Source: Lentisphaera profundi
GTDB taxonomy: Bacteria; Verrucomicrobiota; Lentisphaeria; Lentisphaerales; Lentisphaeraceae
Direction of reading: 5' to 3'
Assembly (NCBI RefSeq): GCF_028728065.1
Contig: NZ_CP117811.1
Span: 2,480,001 to 2,544,000 of the forward strand
DNA: 64,000 bases
Under the pieces are notes generated by a model that was not told the DNA's origin, did no database searches, and saw only the letters and a program-made list of their open reading frames with translations. The number at the start of each line of letters is the position of its first letter. The stretch's first letter is position 1. Of this stretch, positions 8,325 through 17,058 are shown piece by piece. The translations under genes and the position numbers were made by a program.

Positions 8325-9482
8325 TTGAAAGCAGACATCATTGATCGCCTTAGCGAACGACTCAAGCGCTCCGAATTAGGGGAGGAACAATCCTTCCTAC
8401 TCCATCTCGTACGGGAAAAAAGTTCTCTCGACACTATTTTTAATGCAATTCGTGAAGGCGTCATCGTACTTGATGAAGCGCACGATATCACCTATCACAA
8501 TCAAGCCGCCCAAGACCTTCTTGGTTTAACTGGTGACGCCAAAAGCCAGGCTCTAACAAAGTTTGTTCCCGAGCTAAAAATCGATGAGATGATTCCCTCT
8601 GAGAATGGCTTTAAACGCCAAGAACTAGAGATTTCTTATCCTGAATTTCGTCACTTGATTTGCACCATAGTGAAGCAAACTGAAATAGATGGCTACATCA
8701 TTGTCATTCACGATAATACCGACTTACATAAGCAAAGTCAGTCTCATAATGAAAGCGAACAACTTCGTCTATTGACTATGCTGGCGGCTGGCGTGGCTCA
8801 TGAACTGGGTAATCCTTTGAATAGCTTAAATATTCATCTACAACTTTTGAGTCGTTTAATGAAGCAGATCACTGGTGAAGATGGTGATGAGGCTAGAGAG
8901 CTGCTCACCGTGGCCTCCGGAGAAATTGAACGTTTAGACACCATCATTCGACAATTCTTAGGGGCTTTACGCTCAGATAAGCCTGAAATGAAAGCTATTG
9001 AATTAACTTCTATTCTACGTGAAGCTCTACAATTTATGACCAAGGAAATTGAAGACCGTGACATTGAACTAGAAACCTCGATACCAGAATTCACGCCCCT
9101 CATAGAAGGTGATGAGACTCAACTAAAACAAGCTTTTTTTAATATCATGAAAAATGCCATCCAAGCCATGCCTCAGGGAGGCAAATTAGCCTTACTCTGT
9201 TCTGGTGATGATGATTTCATCCACGTTAGCTTTGCCGATACCGGCGGGGGCATTGACCTCAATAAAATCGGAAAAATCTTTAACTCTTACAAGAGCGATC
9301 GTCACAGCGGGACTGGCCTTGGTATTTTTATTGTCGAAAAAATCATTAGGGAACATGGAGGCAGATTAGATATTAGTTCTGCCGAAGATAAAGGAACGGT
9401 GCTCACCATTTCATTACCCCGCTTAGGAAAACGCATTCGTATGATTAGTTCCCATACTAACCAAGAGATGAACCATGAATAA
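8325..9482 (+). CDS. Cytosolic PAS-domain sensor histidine kinase, NtrB-like
   Basis: 385 residues from TTG at 8325, with GTGGG 8 bases upstream. There is no membrane segment, so the signal is probably cytoplasmic. Residues about 35-135 form a PAS domain (IFNAIREGVIVLDEAHDITY). The HisKA motif AAGVAHELGNPLNSLN puts the phosphorylated His at 159. The ATPase part has the N box (IMKNAIQAM), DTGGGID and GTGLGIFIVEKI. The next gene, a sigma-54 activator, starts 8 bases before this stop, so the pair is a two-component system. Targets are unknown; no sigma-54 (-24/-12) promoter was recognised in the window. Confidence 0.92.
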   Translation: MKADIIDRLSERLKRSELGEEQSFLLHLVREKSSLDTIFNAIREGVIVLDEAHDITYHNQAAQDLLGLTGDAKSQALTKFVPELKIDEMIPSENGFKRQELEISYPEFRHLICTIVKQTEIDGYIIVIHDNTDLHKQSQSHNESEQLRLLTMLAAGVAHELGNPLNSLNIHLQLLSRLMKQITGEDGDEARELLTVASGEIERLDTIIRQFLGALRSDKPEMKAIELTSILREALQFMTKEIEDRDIELETSIPEFTPLIEGDETQLKQAFFNIMKNAIQAMPQGGKLALLCSGDDDFIHVSFADTGGGIDLNKIGKIFNSYKSDRHSGTGLGIFIVEKIIREHGGRLDISSAEDKGTVLTISLPRLGKRIRMISSHTNQEMNHE

Positions 9483-10866
9483 AAACAAAATACTCATCGT
9501 CGATGACGAGATCCATACTTGCCAAGGCTTAGCTCGTGCCCTTAAATGTGAATGGGAGACTTTCACTGCATCCAACGGCAAAGAAGCTATCAAAATCTTC
9601 GCAGAAAATCCAGTCGATATCATTTTAACTGATGTGAAAATGCCCGGTATGAATGGCATTGAACTTTTGCGCAAACTCAAAGAGATTCGCCCAGAAGTCC
9701 CCGCCATTGTCATGAGTGCCTATAACGAAACGGAAACCGTTGTTGATGCGGTGAAAGCTGGCGCCTATGATTTCATCACCAAACCCTTTCGTCTCGATGA
9801 CCTCGATGGAGTTCTAAAAACGGCGGTTCAAAGTGGCTCAAGCTTACAGCTGCCCTCCAAAAATCTCGCCCTACCAATACAAGTCCCTGCTCCTTCTCAA
9901 AAAGCCAAAGGCTCGAAACATACTCCTCAGATCATCTATCAATCCGCGATCATGGAAAACCTGCTGCGTATGGTACAGCAGATTGCACCTGCACGTTCAT
10001 CAGTCCTTATTACTGGTGAAAGTGGCACCGGCAAAGAAGTTATTGCCAATGCTATCCATGCTGCGAGTAAGCGTTCTAAAAAAGCTTTTATTGCTGTTCA
10101 TTGTGCCGCTCTGAATGCCAATCTCTTTGAAAGTGAACTCTTTGGTCACGAGAAAGGTTCCTTCACTGGCGCGAATGAAAGACGTATCGGACGTTTTGAA
10201 GCTGCCGATGGGGGCACACTTTTCCTTGATGAAATCGGCGAAATCGACGCCGCAACGCAAGTCAAGTTGTTGCGTATATTAGAGAGCCGTTCTTTCGAAC
10301 GCGTAGGCGGAAGCGAAACACTCTATTCCGACGTCAGACTCCTGGCTGCTACCAATCGCGATTTACGCAAAATGGTCCTAGCTGGCGAATTCCGTGAAGA
10401 CCTTTACTATCGTCTTGATGTCATCAACCTCGAAATCCCACCTTTGCGGGATAGACGTGAAGATATCCCTGCTCTACTTCAATATAGCTTAATCTCTTCT
10501 GTCGAGGATAATCAATTGCAGGTCAAAGGCTTTACTGCCGATGCCATGGCACGACTTTGTTCCTATGATTGGCCTGGCAATGTTCGCGAACTACGCAATG
10601 TCGTCGAACGCATGGCAGTACTTAGCCAACATGAATATATTGACCTCCCCAATTTACCCGATCACGTACTGCTCGGTGAAGGTCATATGAGGGAGCAAAC
10701 AAAAATAGAAGAAAAAGACAAGGCACTTGATGTGGCAGAAAATGAAAAAGTACTTATTTTGAAAGCCCTCAAAGAATCTAACAACAACCGCACACTTGCA
10801 GCGGAACGCCTCGGCATGAGCCGACGTACTCTGCATCGTCGCCTTAAGCAATTTGGAATCACCTAA
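9475..10866 (+). CDS. Sigma-54-dependent response regulator, NtrC/AtoC family
   Basis: 463 residues with the three NtrC-type parts. The receiver has the acidic pair D10-D11, the phosphorylated D53 (ILTDVKMPGMNG) and the Lys of FITKPF. The AAA+ domain has Walker A GESGTGKE, the sigma-54 contact loop in the form G-S-F-T-G-A (the usual form is GAFTGA; Ser at this place is a known variant), Walker B FLDEIGEI, and the arginine-finger region. A Fis-type helix-turn-helix lies at the C-terminus (RTLAAERLGMSRRTLHRRL). It is translationally coupled to the kinase before it. coaD begins 4 bases after its stop. Confidence 0.95.
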   Translation: MNKNKILIVDDEIHTCQGLARALKCEWETFTASNGKEAIKIFAENPVDIILTDVKMPGMNGIELLRKLKEIRPEVPAIVMSAYNETETVVDAVKAGAYDFITKPFRLDDLDGVLKTAVQSGSSLQLPSKNLALPIQVPAPSQKAKGSKHTPQIIYQSAIMENLLRMVQQIAPARSSVLITGESGTGKEVIANAIHAASKRSKKAFIAVHCAALNANLFESELFGHEKGSFTGANERRIGRFEAADGGTLFLDEIGEIDAATQVKLLRILESRSFERVGGSETLYSDVRLLAATNRDLRKMVLAGEFREDLYYRLDVINLEIPPLRDRREDIPALLQYSLISSVEDNQLQVKGFTADAMARLCSYDWPGNVRELRNVVERMAVLSQHEYIDLPNLPDHVLLGEGHMREQTKIEEKDKALDVAENEKVLILKALKESNNNRTLAAERLGMSRRTLHRRLKQFGIT

Positions 10867-10869
10867 GCA

Positions 10870-11379
10870 ATGTCTAAAGAAAAAATAGCTATCTATCCCG
10901 GCTCATTCGATCCGCTGACTTTTGGTCATTTAGATGTTATCCAAAGAGCCGCAGAACTCTTTGACAAACTCATTGTGCTCGTCGCCGTCAATGCCTCCAA
11001 GCAAGCTCATTTCAGCCTGGACGAGCGTCGCGGACACATCACTGCAATCTGTCAACACATCCCCAATATAGAAGTCCATTCATTTAGTGGTCTACTAGTA
11101 AACGCTCTCAATGAATATGAGGCATGCGCCGTTGTTCGTGGACTCCGCTCTATTTCCGATTTTGAATATGAAATCCACATGGCAATGATGAATCGCGACC
11201 TCAACCCCAATTGTGAAACAGTATTTTTAATGCCCAGTCCTGAGACTTCATTTGTATCTTCGAGAATGATACGTGAAATCGCAAAACTCGGCGGAGATAT
11301 TACAAAATTTGTTCCCACCATCATTGCTGATGCCTTAAAGGAGAAATATCATGCCCCTTCATGCCCTTCAGATAAATAA
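10870..11379 (+). CDS. coaD: Phosphopantetheine adenylyltransferase
   Basis: Fourth step of coenzyme A synthesis, transferring AMP from ATP to 4'-phosphopantetheine. 169 residues, the usual length. The nucleotidyltransferase motif is YPGSFDPLTFGHLDVI (T-x-G-H), and the second signature is SFVSSRMIREIA. It lies 4 bases after the response regulator and overlaps the following YceD-type gene by 29 bases. Its place ahead of rpmF-plsX-fab makes functional sense, since acyl carrier protein needs the phosphopantetheine arm. Confidence 0.96.
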   Translation: MSKEKIAIYPGSFDPLTFGHLDVIQRAAELFDKLIVLVAVNASKQAHFSLDERRGHITAICQHIPNIEVHSFSGLLVNALNEYEACAVVRGLRSISDFEYEIHMAMMNRDLNPNCETVFLMPSPETSFVSSRMIREIAKLGGDITKFVPTIIADALKEKYHAPSCPSDK

Positions 11380-11833
11380 ATTTCACATCCCAGAACTTGG
11401 GGTGAAAATTCAGGGCGACCTGGATTCCTCTCTACTCAAACTTCCTATTAGTTATAGAGAGAAATCCTACGGCCCACTAAAAGCTCAACTCGATGTCACT
11501 ATGATCGACCATATGGACGCCCTATTAATACGGGGATTTGCCAGCGTAGCCATGCAATGCAATTGCGATCGCTGCGACTCAAACTTCACTCATCTACTTG
11601 AGTCAGAAGAAATTTGTCACCATATTGAAAATTGTCCTGACATTATTGATTTGACAGAATACATACGTGAGGATATACTCCTCACTTTTCCGCAACACTA
11701 CCTGTGCCGTGATGACTGCAAAGGATTATGCTCAGGATGTGCTGCGAACCTCAATAAAGAGAGTTGCCAATGCTCAAAACCGGATAATGGCGGCTCTTTT
11801 GACAATACTTTAGATAATATAAATTTTGACTAA
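11351..11833 (+). CDS. yceD: DUF177 (YceD-type) protein
   Basis: 160 residues with the DUF177 layout: an N-terminal beta-rich part with paired cysteines (MQCNCDRCDSNF) and a C-terminal Cys-rich end (CRDDCKGLCSGCAANLN). The position directly ahead of rpmF is the conserved yceD-rpmF arrangement, and family members are tied to 23S rRNA and ribosome function. The ATG lies 29 bases inside coaD. Whether the cysteines bind zinc is inferred from spacing. Confidence 0.85.
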   Translation: MPLHALQINKFHIPELGVKIQGDLDSSLLKLPISYREKSYGPLKAQLDVTMIDHMDALLIRGFASVAMQCNCDRCDSNFTHLLESEEICHHIENCPDIIDLTEYIREDILLTFPQHYLCRDDCKGLCSGCAANLNKESCQCSKPDNGGSFDNTLDNINFD

Positions 11834-11862
11834 TTTTTCAAAGTTAAGACAAGGAACACAAC

Positions 11863-12039
11863 ATGGCACAGCCTAAAAGAAAAACATCAAAGATGAAAAA
11901 GCGCCAGCGCAAAGCATCTTACGCCTGGAAAGGTATCCAAACTCAACTATGTGATTGTGGCGCTCCTCGCGTACCACATCGCGTTTGCGCTTCTTGCGGC
12001 TCTTATAACGGTCGTCAAGTTATCGAAGCTGGCAACTAG
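11863..12039 (+). CDS. rpmF: 50S ribosomal protein L32
   Basis: 58 residues, MAQPKRKTSKMKKRQRKASY at the start, which is the bL32 N-terminus. The zinc-ribbon cysteines are present as C-D-C-G and C-A-S-C-G; the first pair has one spacer residue, where two is more usual. AAGGAA lies 5 to 7 bases ahead of the ATG. The yceD-rpmF-plsX-fab order is the classic conserved cluster, linking ribosome and membrane-lipid synthesis. plsX starts 5 bases after the stop. Confidence 0.97.
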   Translation: MAQPKRKTSKMKKRQRKASYAWKGIQTQLCDCGAPRVPHRVCASCGSYNGRQVIEAGN

Positions 12040-12044
12040 TTAAT

Positions 12045-13043
12045 ATGATCATTGCGCTTGACGCAATGGGTGGAGATAATGCCCCTCAGGATATTATCTC
12101 CGGAGCTATCCAGGCTCTCGAGGAAATCCCCGCCGACGTTACTTTTAAACTCGTCGGGGATGAATCCCTCATCAATCTAGAGCTCAACAAGCATAATGTT
12201 GACCTCGAACGCTTCTCTATCATCCACACAACTGAAGTTGTGACTATGGATGATCCGCCCACCGCTGCCATTCGTGGCAAAAAAAATTCCTCTATTGCCA
12301 TTGCAGTTGACATGGTAAAAAAAGGTGAAGCAGATGCTTTGGTTTCTGCTGGAAATACTGGTGCCTCGGTTGCTTGCTGCATCCTAAAATTAGGTCGCCT
12401 CCCAGGAATAAGTCGTCCTGCTATTGCAACGGTTATCCCTGCTCCACACGGTAAATTTGTTCTTCTCGATTCTGGTGCCAATGTAGACTCCAAACCCGAG
12501 ATGCTAAACCAATTTTCAATCATGGGCGAAATCTACGCAAAAGTCATCCTCGAACTAGATTCTCCTCGCGTGGGACTTTTCTCAAACGGTAGTGAAGACG
12601 GAAAAGGCAACGAAGTTACCAAAGCAACTTTTAAATTACTGAAAGAAAACAACTATAACTTCATCGGCAACGTAGAGGGCACTGACCTCTTTAAAGATAA
12701 AGTTGATGTCGTCGTATGTGATGGCTTCATCGGTAATTTAGTTTTAAAAAGCTGTGAAGGCATCGCCAAAGGAATCTCTGGCATGCTCAAAGAAAATATC
12801 AAGAAAAAACAAGTTCGCAAAGTAGGTTACGCCCTATCGAAAGGAGCTTTTGATGAACTCAGAGAAAAAACTGACTCGCGCGCCACTGGTGGTGCACTTT
12901 TACTTGGAGTCAACGGAATTTTCATCAAAGCCCACGGCAGTTCAGATGCTTATGCACTGAAAAATGCACTCAAAGTAGCTTACGAACTGACACTTAAAGA
13001 AATCAATAAAAAACTCATCGCAGGGATTGAACAGGAGGCATGA
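12045..13043 (+). CDS. plsX: Phosphate acyltransferase PlsX
   Basis: Makes acyl-phosphate from acyl-ACP for phosphatidic acid synthesis. 332 residues. The N-terminus IIALDAMGGDNAP is diagnostic, and further family stretches are SAGNTGA, LLDSGANVD and VVCDGFIGN. No plsY is in the window. It starts 5 bases after rpmF. Its stop is one base before the fabH ATG, and the fabH ribosome site lies within its last codons. Confidence 0.97.
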   Translation: MIIALDAMGGDNAPQDIISGAIQALEEIPADVTFKLVGDESLINLELNKHNVDLERFSIIHTTEVVTMDDPPTAAIRGKKNSSIAIAVDMVKKGEADALVSAGNTGASVACCILKLGRLPGISRPAIATVIPAPHGKFVLLDSGANVDSKPEMLNQFSIMGEIYAKVILELDSPRVGLFSNGSEDGKGNEVTKATFKLLKENNYNFIGNVEGTDLFKDKVDVVVCDGFIGNLVLKSCEGIAKGISGMLKENIKKKQVRKVGYALSKGAFDELREKTDSRATGGALLLGVNGIFIKAHGSSDAYALKNALKVAYELTLKEINKKLIAGIEQEA

Positions 13044-13044
13044 A

Positions 13045-14028
13045 ATGAAGGGTATTAAAATTATTGGCACGGGAAAATATGCCCCTGAAAATATCGTCAC
13101 CAATGAGGAACTAGCGAAAACTGTAGACACCTCACACGAGTGGATTGTCACACGCACAGGCATTCAACAACGTCATATAGCCGCAAAGGATCAGGCAACT
13201 TCTGATCTTTGTGTTCCCGCAGCACAAAACGCTCTCGAGAACGCTGGCATCACTGCAGAAGACGTGGATCTCATTATTGTCGCTACTCTATCTCCCGATA
13301 AACCTTTCCCTAACACCGCAACTATTTTACAAAGAAAAATTGGTGCATCCAATGCCGCCTGTTTTTCAATAGAAGCTGCCTGTACTGGCTTTGTTTACGC
13401 CATGGAAGTAGCCTCCTCAATGTTGCGCTGCGGAAGCTATAAATACGCGCTCGTTATTGGTGCTGAAACACTGAGCTCACAAGTCAACTGGTCTGACCGC
13501 AACACTTGCGTTCTTTTCGGTGATGGCGCCGGTGCCGCTATCCTAGAAAGCGTAGATGAAAAAGACAATACTTTATTAAATTCCATTTTAGCCTCTGACG
13601 GTACACACGAAGAACTCTTACATACGGCTATCGGCGGCTCTGCGACACCTTATACAATCGAAAACGCGAATGATCCCGGTCGCTACCTCCAAATGCAGGG
13701 TAGAGAAGTTTTCAAACTTGCAGTCACTAACATGGCGAACTCAGTTAAAAAAGCTTTAGAAGAAGTTAATCTAAGTGTTGACGACATTGATTGGCTCATT
13801 CCTCACCAAGCAAATGTACGCATCATTACTGCCGTCGGTGATAAAATTGGTATCAGTAGCGAAAAAGTTTTTATTAACGTTCAAAAATATGGCAATACCT
13901 CAGCTGCCACAATCCCCATTGCCCTCGACGAACTCGCTCGTAGCGGCGAACTCAAACGCGGTCAAATTCTCGTTTTTGTTGCTTTCGGTGGCGGATTCAC
14001 TTGGGGTGCCACAGTTTTAAAATACTAA
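13045..14028 (+). CDS. fabH: 3-oxoacyl-ACP synthase III (KAS III)
   Basis: Starts fatty-acid chains by condensing acetyl-CoA with malonyl-ACP. 327 residues from the ATG at 13045; an in-frame TTG at 13027 would add six, but a perfect AGGAGG (13033-13038) sits 6 bases before the ATG and decides the start. The catalytic triad is visible: C113 in EAACTGFVYA, His in IPHQANVRI, and Asn in YGNTSAATIP. Length and order are standard. The thiolase-fold glycine loop near the end is FGGGFTWG. Confidence 0.97.
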   Translation: MKGIKIIGTGKYAPENIVTNEELAKTVDTSHEWIVTRTGIQQRHIAAKDQATSDLCVPAAQNALENAGITAEDVDLIIVATLSPDKPFPNTATILQRKIGASNAACFSIEAACTGFVYAMEVASSMLRCGSYKYALVIGAETLSSQVNWSDRNTCVLFGDGAGAAILESVDEKDNTLLNSILASDGTHEELLHTAIGGSATPYTIENANDPGRYLQMQGREVFKLAVTNMANSVKKALEEVNLSVDDIDWLIPHQANVRIITAVGDKIGISSEKVFINVQKYGNTSAATIPIALDELARSGELKRGQILVFVAFGGGFTWGATVLKY

Positions 14029-14048
14029 AATTTAAGGAAGAATAAATC

Positions 14049-14792
14049 ATGAGTGTAAAAGATAAAGTTTGTGTCGTTACTGGCGGCTCACGTGGTATTG
14101 GTCTCGAAATTTGCCGTCGCTTAGTTGCTGATGGCGCAAAAGTTGCCCTCATTGGCACTAGAGAAGAAACAGCACAAAATGCTGTGACTGAACTGGCTGC
14201 CCCTGCAGACCAAGTCAAAGGCTATGCCCTAAACGTTGCTGAAGGCGAAGCCGTAAGCCAAATTTTTACTCAAATTCTCAGTGATTTCGGTCAAGTAGAC
14301 GTTCTTGTCAATAATGCAGGTATCACTCGTGACACACTCATGATGCGCATGAAAGAAGATGACTGGGACCTCGTAATGGCCGTCAATCTTAAAGGCGCTT
14401 TCAACTGTACAAAAGCCGTCATGCGTCCAATGATGAAGTTACGCAAGGGCCGCATTATCAATATTTCCTCTGTCGTAGGCCTCACGGGCAATGCTGGGCA
14501 AGCTAACTATGCAGCTTCAAAAGCTGGTTTAATTGGCCTCACAAAATCAAGTGCTAAAGAGCTTTCAAGCCGCAACATTACTGTGAACGCAGTCGCTCCT
14601 GGCTACATCGCTACAGAAATGACTGATGCAGTCTCAGACGCTGCTCGCGAAGCTTTTCTTAACAACATTCCATTAGGTCGTGCAGGCGAAGCAAAAGAAG
14701 TCGCTGCAATGGTCGCTTTTTTAGCTTCTGACGAATCTGCTTATATCACTGGTCAAACATTTAATGTTGACGGTGGTTTGGTTATGCAATAG
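14049..14792 (+). CDS. fabG: 3-oxoacyl-ACP reductase
   Basis: NADPH-dependent short-chain dehydrogenase for the first reduction of the elongation cycle. 247 residues. Seen: cofactor motif TGGSRGIG, NNAGITRD, catalytic Ser in INISSVVGL, the Y-x-x-x-K pair in NYAASKAG, and the FabG C-terminus FNVDGGLVM. The ribosome site AAGGAAGAA precedes the ATG. The 78-base gap to acpP is the longest inside this operon and could hold an extra promoter for the carrier protein; I see no clear boxes. Confidence 0.96.
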   Translation: MSVKDKVCVVTGGSRGIGLEICRRLVADGAKVALIGTREETAQNAVTELAAPADQVKGYALNVAEGEAVSQIFTQILSDFGQVDVLVNNAGITRDTLMMRMKEDDWDLVMAVNLKGAFNCTKAVMRPMMKLRKGRIINISSVVGLTGNAGQANYAASKAGLIGLTKSSAKELSSRNITVNAVAPGYIATEMTDAVSDAAREAFLNNIPLGRAGEAKEVAAMVAFLASDESAYITGQTFNVDGGLVMQ

Positions 14793-14870
14793 CATTTGCA
14801 TTTTTAATACATGCAATCATTTTAACGAACATTCACAAAACAAACTAAATACAAACTTAGGAGAAGAGTT

Positions 14871-15104
14871 ATGTCTTCAACAGCCGATAAAGTTATCGAA
14901 GTAATCTGCGAAAAACTCAGCGTAACAGCTGACCAATGCCTTATTGAGGCAAAATTCATCGACGATCTCGGTGCCGATTCACTCGACACAGTAGAACTCG
15001 TTATGGAACTAGAAGAGCAATTCAACGTAACTATCCCAGACGAAGTAAGCGAAAACATCCTCACGGTTGGCGACGCAATCAAATTCGTTGAAGAAAACGC
15101 TTAA
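14871..15104 (+). CDS. acpP: Acyl carrier protein
   Basis: 77 residues, strongly acidic. The 4'-phosphopantetheine attachment site is Ser37 in LGADSLDTVELVMELEE. It has a strong ribosome site (AGGAGAAG). It carries the growing acyl chain for FabH, FabG and FabF, all encoded around it, and its prosthetic group depends on coaD upstream. No acpS is in the window. Confidence 0.98.
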   Translation: MSSTADKVIEVICEKLSVTADQCLIEAKFIDDLGADSLDTVELVMELEEQFNVTIPDEVSENILTVGDAIKFVEENA

Positions 15105-15130
15105 TTAATTTACTGACGGCAGCATAAACT

Positions 15131-16372
15131 ATGGAACTAAAACGCATCGTAATCACTGGCACAGGTGTAATTTCACCAGTCGGTAATACTACCCAGGAAT
15201 TTTGGTCTGGACTTTTATCCGGAAAAAGTGGCTTGGATACTATTAAAGGCTTCGATACTGAAGGTCATCGTTGTACTATAGCGGGTGAAGTCACTGACTT
15301 TGTCCCTACTGAACATATGGAACCTGCAGCAGCCAAAAAAATCGATCGTTTCTGTCAGTTTGCAATTGCTGCCTCAAACGAAGCTGTGGAAGAAGCGGGT
15401 CTTAAGGACTCGTCTATTCCTGCAGAACGCATTGGCGTTCTCATTGGTTCGGGTATTGGTGGCTTAGCTACTCTCGAAGCAGAAGTAGAAAAGCTCATCA
15501 CTAAAGGCCCCCGCCGCGTTTCCCCTATGCTCATCCCCAAAATGATTGGTGATATGAGCTCGGGAATCGTTTCAATCCATCACGGATTTAAAGGCCCCAA
15601 TTTTACTGCAGTCTCTGCTTGTGCATCATCAACTCACTCCATCGGAGAAGCCTTTTGGATTATCCAACGCGGTGATGCTGATGTAATGATTACAGGTGGT
15701 GCTGAAGCTGCAATTACTCCGGTTGGCATGGCTGGCTTCGCTTCAATGCGCGCTATGTCCACTCGCAACGATGATCCTCAAGGCGCTAGTCGTCCCTTCG
15801 ACAAAGACCGTGATGGTTTCGTCATGGGTGAAGGTTCTGGTATCATCGTTTTAGAATCACTTGAAAGTGCAGAAGCACGTGGCGCAAATATCATTGCTGA
15901 ATTTATTGGCTATGGCGCAACTGCAGATGCTAATCATATCACATCTCCTGCGGAAGATGGATCTGGTGCAGCGGCCGCGATCGAAATGGCAATGAAACAC
16001 GCCAAGATTGATGCCTCTGAAGTAAGCTACATCAATGCACACGGAACTTCCACTCCTATGAACGACAAGTTCGAAACCCGTGCAATCAAAGCTGTATTTG
16101 GTGATAACGCTCCAAAAATCCCTATCTCTAGTACTAAATCTATGACCGGTCACGGCTTAGGTACTGCTGGTGCTTGGGAAACAATCGTTTGTGCTCTTGC
16201 AGTGAAAAACGATAAAATTCCTCCGACCATGAATTACACGACTCCTGATCCAGATTGTGATCTAGATTACGTCCCTAACAAAGCTCGTGAATGTAAAGTT
16301 GATGTTGCGCTTAATATCAACCTCGGCTTTGGTGGTCACAACGCAACTGGTTTAGTAAGGAAGTTCAAATGA
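15131..16372 (+). CDS. fabF: 3-oxoacyl-ACP synthase II (KAS II)
   Basis: Elongating condensing enzyme, 413 residues. The catalytic Cys lies in SACASSTHSIGEA, and the two His in NAHGTSTPMND and TGHGLGTAGA. GFGGHNATGLV closes the protein in the usual way. It starts 26 bases after acpP, and its stop overlaps the ATG of a tiny lipoprotein gene (ATGA at 16369-16372). FabZ, FabI and FabD are not in the window. Confidence 0.97.
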   Translation: MELKRIVITGTGVISPVGNTTQEFWSGLLSGKSGLDTIKGFDTEGHRCTIAGEVTDFVPTEHMEPAAAKKIDRFCQFAIAASNEAVEEAGLKDSSIPAERIGVLIGSGIGGLATLEAEVEKLITKGPRRVSPMLIPKMIGDMSSGIVSIHHGFKGPNFTAVSACASSTHSIGEAFWIIQRGDADVMITGGAEAAITPVGMAGFASMRAMSTRNDDPQGASRPFDKDRDGFVMGEGSGIIVLESLESAEARGANIIAEFIGYGATADANHITSPAEDGSGAAAAIEMAMKHAKIDASEVSYINAHGTSTPMNDKFETRAIKAVFGDNAPKIPISSTKSMTGHGLGTAGAWETIVCALAVKNDKIPPTMNYTTPDPDCDLDYVPNKARECKVDVALNINLGFGGHNATGLVRKFK

Positions 16373-16545
16373 AAATAAAAGCTCTTATTGTAACGATCTT
16401 TTTAGCAGCAATCTGCTTCTCTTGTGCAAGTAATCCACAAATTGCTAGCCATGAGCTCCCCGCTTTAGAACGGTCTTGGGCTAATGCTATCCAAGCGTCT
16501 TATCCAGATTGGCAGCCACCAAGCTTCGCACCGATTGATCAGTAA
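16369..16545 (+). CDS. Tiny putative lipoprotein (58 residues)
   Basis: A complete 58-codon frame coupled to fabF by an ATGA overlap. The N-terminus is a signal peptide (KIKALIVTIFLAAICFSC), with a Cys at residue 19 in a loose lipobox context (C-F-S-C-A-S-N). The mature part is about 40 residues, with two Pro-rich stretches (DWQPPSFAPIDQ) and no charged cluster. I do not recognise it. The ATGA coupling and the single dense operon argue that it is translated. Confidence 0.65.
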   Translation: MKIKALIVTIFLAAICFSCASNPQIASHELPALERSWANAIQASYPDWQPPSFAPIDQ

Positions 16546-16575
16546 GGAGTCCGGCCGATTTTATTCGGCCAAATC
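16544..16575 (+). promoter_or_regulatory. Ribosome site separated from the ybeY start by a hairpin
   Basis: AAGGAG (16544-16549) is the only good ribosome site ahead of ybeY, but it lies 26 bases from the ATG. Between them is a perfect 6-bp stem, GGCCGA (16553-16558) with TCGGCC (16565-16570), loop TTTTAT. Folding the stem away leaves TCC plus AAATC, an effective spacing of 8 bases, which is optimal. So the hairpin probably acts as a spacer-shortening element. That reading is inference. Confidence 0.5.
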
Positions 16576-17058
16576 ATGAACATCTCTATACAATCTGATA
16601 CAGATAAATACACTTTAACTGAGACAGCTCACATAGAAGCTATTGCCCTATATTTATGTAATCACTGGGGCCTCAGTAAAGAAAATTGCGAGCTCAATAT
16701 TAATTTCACTGATGATGCAGGAATTGAACCCGTAAATGTTCAGTTCCTCAATCATGAAGGTCCTACTGATGTCATTAGTTTCGATTATATCGAAGACTAC
16801 GACGAAGAATTTTCCGCCCCCGATGACCCCTTTGTTTTAGGCGAACTGCTTATCTCTCTAGAAACGGCTGAAAGCCAAGCCAAGAGCTATAAATCATCAT
16901 TTAATGATGAAGCACTTCTTTACCTAGCCCACGGCATACTTCACCTTTGTGGCTTTGATGACCATGAAGAAGAAGATATAAAAGCCATGCGCGCAGCAGA
17001 GGCTGAATCCATGATGATTATTAAAGATCATTTTGACCAAGCTAGGATTCTCGCCTAA
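16576..17058 (+). CDS. ybeY: Endoribonuclease YbeY (rRNA maturation)
   Basis: Zinc-dependent RNase for 16S rRNA 3' end processing and ribosome quality control. 160 residues. The metal site is HGILHLCGFDDH, with three His; the Asp before the third His is doubled compared with the commoner G-Y-D-H, which I believe occurs in other phyla too. The stretch GPTDVISFDY is the other conserved block. The stop shares a base with the next ATG. No ribosome site is adjacent to the start; see the hairpin entry. Confidence 0.93.
   Translation: MNISIQSDTDKYTLTETAHIEAIALYLCNHWGLSKENCELNINFTDDAGIEPVNVQFLNHEGPTDVISFDYIEDYDEEFSAPDDPFVLGELLISLETAESQAKSYKSSFNDEALLYLAHGILHLCGFDDHEEEDIKAMRAAEAESMMIIKDHFDQARILA

Noticed and set aside
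8189-8491. A 100-codon leftward frame opposite the kinase start
   Set aside because: It is antisense to conserved kinase sequence, with Ser/Arg-rich composition; the short lipoprotein frame downstream is the better gene.
13027-13044. An upstream TTG start for fabH
   Set aside because: It would place the perfect AGGAGG inside the coding region; the ATG at 13045 sits 6 bases after it.
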